From positions 1 through 13,999 of the forward strand of contig NZ_JBHRSA010000008.1 in assembly GCF_042643145.1 (NCBI RefSeq): a DNA stretch of 13,999 bases. Direction: 5' to 3'. The notes beneath the pieces are model-generated. The model ran no database searches. It worked only from the letters and a program-made list of their open reading frames with translations, and was not told where the DNA came from. The DNA comes from Virgibacillus_O xinjiangensis. GTDB taxonomy: Bacteria; Bacillota; Bacilli; Bacillales; Amphibacillaceae. Shown here piece after piece: positions 12,444 through 13,999 of this stretch. Numbering within the stretch: position 1 is the first letter of the stretch; the number at the start of each line of letters is the position of its first letter. The translations under genes and the position numbers were made by a program.

Positions 12444-13583
12444 ATGACAGCGATCACGTATGAATTTATCAAAACATGCAAGCAGACAGGCGCACGACTG
12501 GGCCGTGTACACACGCCCCATGGGTCGTTTGATACTCCCACCTTTATGCCGGTAGGCACCCTCGCTACCGTGAAGACGATGAGTCCGGAAGAACTGGAAG
12601 AAATGGATGCACGGATCATCCTTTCAAATACGTACCATTTATGGTTGCGTCCAGGGCATGAAATTATTCGTGAAGCGGGAGGGCTTCATAAGTTTATGAA
12701 CTGGGATGGAGCCATTCTTACAGATTCAGGTGGCTTCCAGGTATTCAGTCTCAGCGATATGCGGAAAATCAAGGAAGAGGGAGTCCATTTCCGCAACCAT
12801 TTGAGTGGCGAGAAAATGTTTCTATCTCCGGAAAAAGCCATGGAGATACAAAACGCACTTGGATCTGATATTATGATGGCGTTTGATGAATGCCCTCCGT
12901 ATCCAGCAACTTATGATTATATGAAGTCCTCCGTTGAAAGGACGTCACGTTGGGCAGAAAGGTGCTTGGAAGCCCATCAACGTCCGGAAGATCAAGGGTT
13001 GTTCGGGATTATACAGGGGGGGGAGTTTGAGGAACTCCGCAAGCAAAGTGCAAGGGACCTTATATCCTTGGACTTTCCTGGTTATGCAATCGGTGGTCTC
13101 TCCGTGGGAGAGCCGAAAGATGTGATGAACCGGACATTGGAATTCACCACTCCATTGATGCCGGAGAATAAACCTCGCTACCTAATGGGAGTAGGCTCAC
13201 CCGACTCTCTCATAGATGGTTCCATTCGAGGGATAGATATGTTTGACTGTGTCCTTCCAACCAGGATAGCCAGAAACGGTACGTGCATGACTTCCAATGG
13301 GCGGCTCGTTGTTAGAAATGCAACCTATGCCAGAGATTTCCGTCCCATCGATGAAAACTGTGACTGTCATGTATGTAAAAATTATACAAGGGCTTATATT
13401 CGCCACTTGGTGAAATGCAATGAAACGTTCGGGTTCAGACTAACTACTTATCATAACCTGCATTTTCTGGTAAAATTGATGGAGCAAGTCAGGAATGCGA
13501 TAAGTGAGGATCGACTTGGTGATTTCAGAGAAGAATTCTTTGAACAATATGGTTTAAATAAACCGGATGCAAAGAACTTTTAA
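12444..13583 (+). CDS. tgt: tRNA-guanine transglycosylase
   Basis: Tgt swaps guanine-34 for preQ1 in tRNAs with GUN anticodons, providing the substrate for QueA. The 379-residue TIM-barrel protein shows the general base region LTDSGGFQVF (Asp94), the substrate-binding FGIIQGG (187-193) and GGLSVGEP (217-224), the nucleophile region MFDCVLPTR (Asp268) and a zinc site formed by Cys306, Cys308, Cys311 and His337. All key residues are present and the length is normal. It is co-directional with queA (15-base gap) and yajC, the usual Firmicute queA-tgt-yajC order. Confidence 0.98.
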   Translation: MTAITYEFIKTCKQTGARLGRVHTPHGSFDTPTFMPVGTLATVKTMSPEELEEMDARIILSNTYHLWLRPGHEIIREAGGLHKFMNWDGAILTDSGGFQVFSLSDMRKIKEEGVHFRNHLSGEKMFLSPEKAMEIQNALGSDIMMAFDECPPYPATYDYMKSSVERTSRWAERCLEAHQRPEDQGLFGIIQGGEFEELRKQSARDLISLDFPGYAIGGLSVGEPKDVMNRTLEFTTPLMPENKPRYLMGVGSPDSLIDGSIRGIDMFDCVLPTRIARNGTCMTSNGRLVVRNATYARDFRPIDENCDCHVCKNYTRAYIRHLVKCNETFGFRLTTYHNLHFLVKLMEQVRNAISEDRLGDFREEFFEQYGLNKPDAKNF

Positions 13584-13613
13584 AAGAACTTGAGGGAAAG
13601 GAGGGGAATGGAT

Positions 13614-13871
13614 ATGGAAATGTTAGTTTCATTATCACCGATCATCTTGATGTTCGTCATCTTTTATTTCCTGTTGATACGCCCACAACAAAAAAGGCAA
13701 AAGCAGGTAAGACAGATGCAGAATGATCTCCAAAAGGGTGATACAGTCATCACAATTGGCGGCTTTCACGGAACAATCCATGCATTGGATGAAGGTACAG
13801 TCGTTCTGACTACTGAGAATGGTACTAAGCTTACTTATGATCGTTCAGCCATCCGTGAAGCAAAGAAATAA
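13614..13871 (+). CDS. yajC: Preprotein translocase accessory subunit YajC (YrbF)
   Basis: The 85-residue protein has one N-terminal membrane helix (about 5-24) followed by the signature LLIRPQQKRQKQ and a small soluble domain (KGDTVITIGGFHGTI ... VVLTTENGTKLTYDRSAI). YajC associates with SecDF-YidC at the Sec channel. The ATG at 13614 fits best with AGGAGG (13599-13604) nine bases upstream; the ATG at 13608 is too close, and one at 13620 would shorten the helix. It is the last gene before two hairpins. Confidence 0.94.
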   Translation: MEMLVSLSPIILMFVIFYFLLIRPQQKRQKQVRQMQNDLQKGDTVITIGGFHGTIHALDEGTVVLTTENGTKLTYDRSAIREAKK

Positions 13872-13902
13872 TTTAATGTATGGAATACATACAAGAAATG
13901 TA

Positions 13903-13932
13903 AGAAGGGCAATACATCAGTATTGCCCTTCT
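13903..13932 (+). repeat. Inverted repeat (13-base-pair hairpin) after yajC
   Basis: AGAAGGGCAATAC (13903-13915) pairs perfectly with GTATTGCCCTTCT (13920-13932) around ATCA. It is not followed by a T run, so it is not a classic terminator by itself. It precedes the second hairpin by only two bases and may stabilise the transcript's 3' end. Confidence 0.8.
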
Positions 13933-13934
13933 CA

Positions 13935-13970
13935 GGCTGTCGAGAAAGTTCTCGACAGCCTTATTTTTTT
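13935..13970 (+). terminator. Intrinsic terminator closing the yajC operon
   Basis: GGCTGTCGAGA (13935-13945) pairs perfectly with TCTCGACAGCC (13950-13960) around AAGT, followed by TTATTTTTTT (13961-13970). It is a strong stem with a U tract. Similar GGCTGTCGA-type stems occur at many Bacillaceae operon ends, from memory. The remaining bases to 13999 hold no recognisable gene. Confidence 0.9.
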
Positions 13971-13999
13971 GTTCATTTTTCTGAAATTCATTTTCTTCA

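Noticed and set aside
1..13999. CRISPR arrays, tRNA or rRNA genes, integrases, toxin-antitoxin pairs, restriction or other defence genes.
   Set aside because: None seen on either strand. All sizeable genes are recognised core functions, and the only mobile signature is the intron end at 1-66.

Overview
The window is a core chromosomal segment from an endospore-forming, low-to-moderate-GC Bacillaceae bacterium. The relatives I would guess are moderately halophilic genera such as Halobacillus, Thalassobacillus or Virgibacillus, but the genus is inference from protein resemblance only. All genes lie on the + strand. Gene order follows the Bacillus subtilis spoIVFA-spoIVFB-rplU-ysxB-rpmA-spo0B-obg-pheA ... 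safA ... yrbC ... ruvA-ruvB-queA-tgt-yrbF stretch, with several local losses and swaps.

Layout. (a) 1-66: the 3' end of a group II intron (most of domain V and all of domain VI with its bulged branch-point A). It ends exactly where a sigma-E-type promoter (67-95) for spoIVFA-spoIVFB begins. (b) 129-1761: spoIVFA-spoIVFB, the intramembrane protease for pro-sigma-K and its regulator, overlapping by 17 bases. (c) 1775-2914: a sigma-A promoter, an L21-type leader RNA containing a small reading frame with its own Shine-Dalgarno, then rplU (L21), prp (L27-processing cysteine protease), rpmA (L27 with a cleavable N-terminus) and a strong terminator. (d) 2981-5797: extended -10 promoter, spo0B (phosphorelay), obgE (ribosome and phosphorelay GTPase), pheA (prephenate dehydratase), terminator. 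(e) 5884-7038: safA (LysM spore coat/cortex morphogenetic protein), terminator. (f) 7184-7924: nadE (ammonia-dependent NAD synthetase). (g) 7985-8583: a hairpin whose 3' arm carries the ribosome binding site of a YhcN/YlaJ-family spore lipoprotein, at the place of B. subtilis coxA. (h) 8587-9435: promoter, yebC-family regulator, terminator. (i) 9491-13970: ruvA-ruvB-DUF2905-queA-tgt-yajC, a run combining Holliday-junction migration, queuosine tRNA modification and the Sec accessory protein YajC, then two tandem hairpins of which the second is a terminator.

How it fits together. Three themes alternate: sporulation (SpoIVFA/FB, Spo0B, SafA, spore lipoprotein), translation (L21, Prp, L27, Obg, Tgt/QueA, YebC) and housekeeping (PheA, NadE, RuvAB, YajC). 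Compared with B. subtilis, pheB is missing before pheA, the nadB-nadC-nadA cluster is missing before safA while an nadE gene follows it, and bofC is missing before ruvA.

I found no CRISPR array, prophage, toxin-antitoxin or defence system, and no clearly new multi-gene system. The most notable non-routine items are the intron end abutting the sporulation promoter, the reading frame inside the L21 leader, and the hairpin that holds the spore-lipoprotein ribosome binding site. No gene-free stretch exceeds 300 bases.
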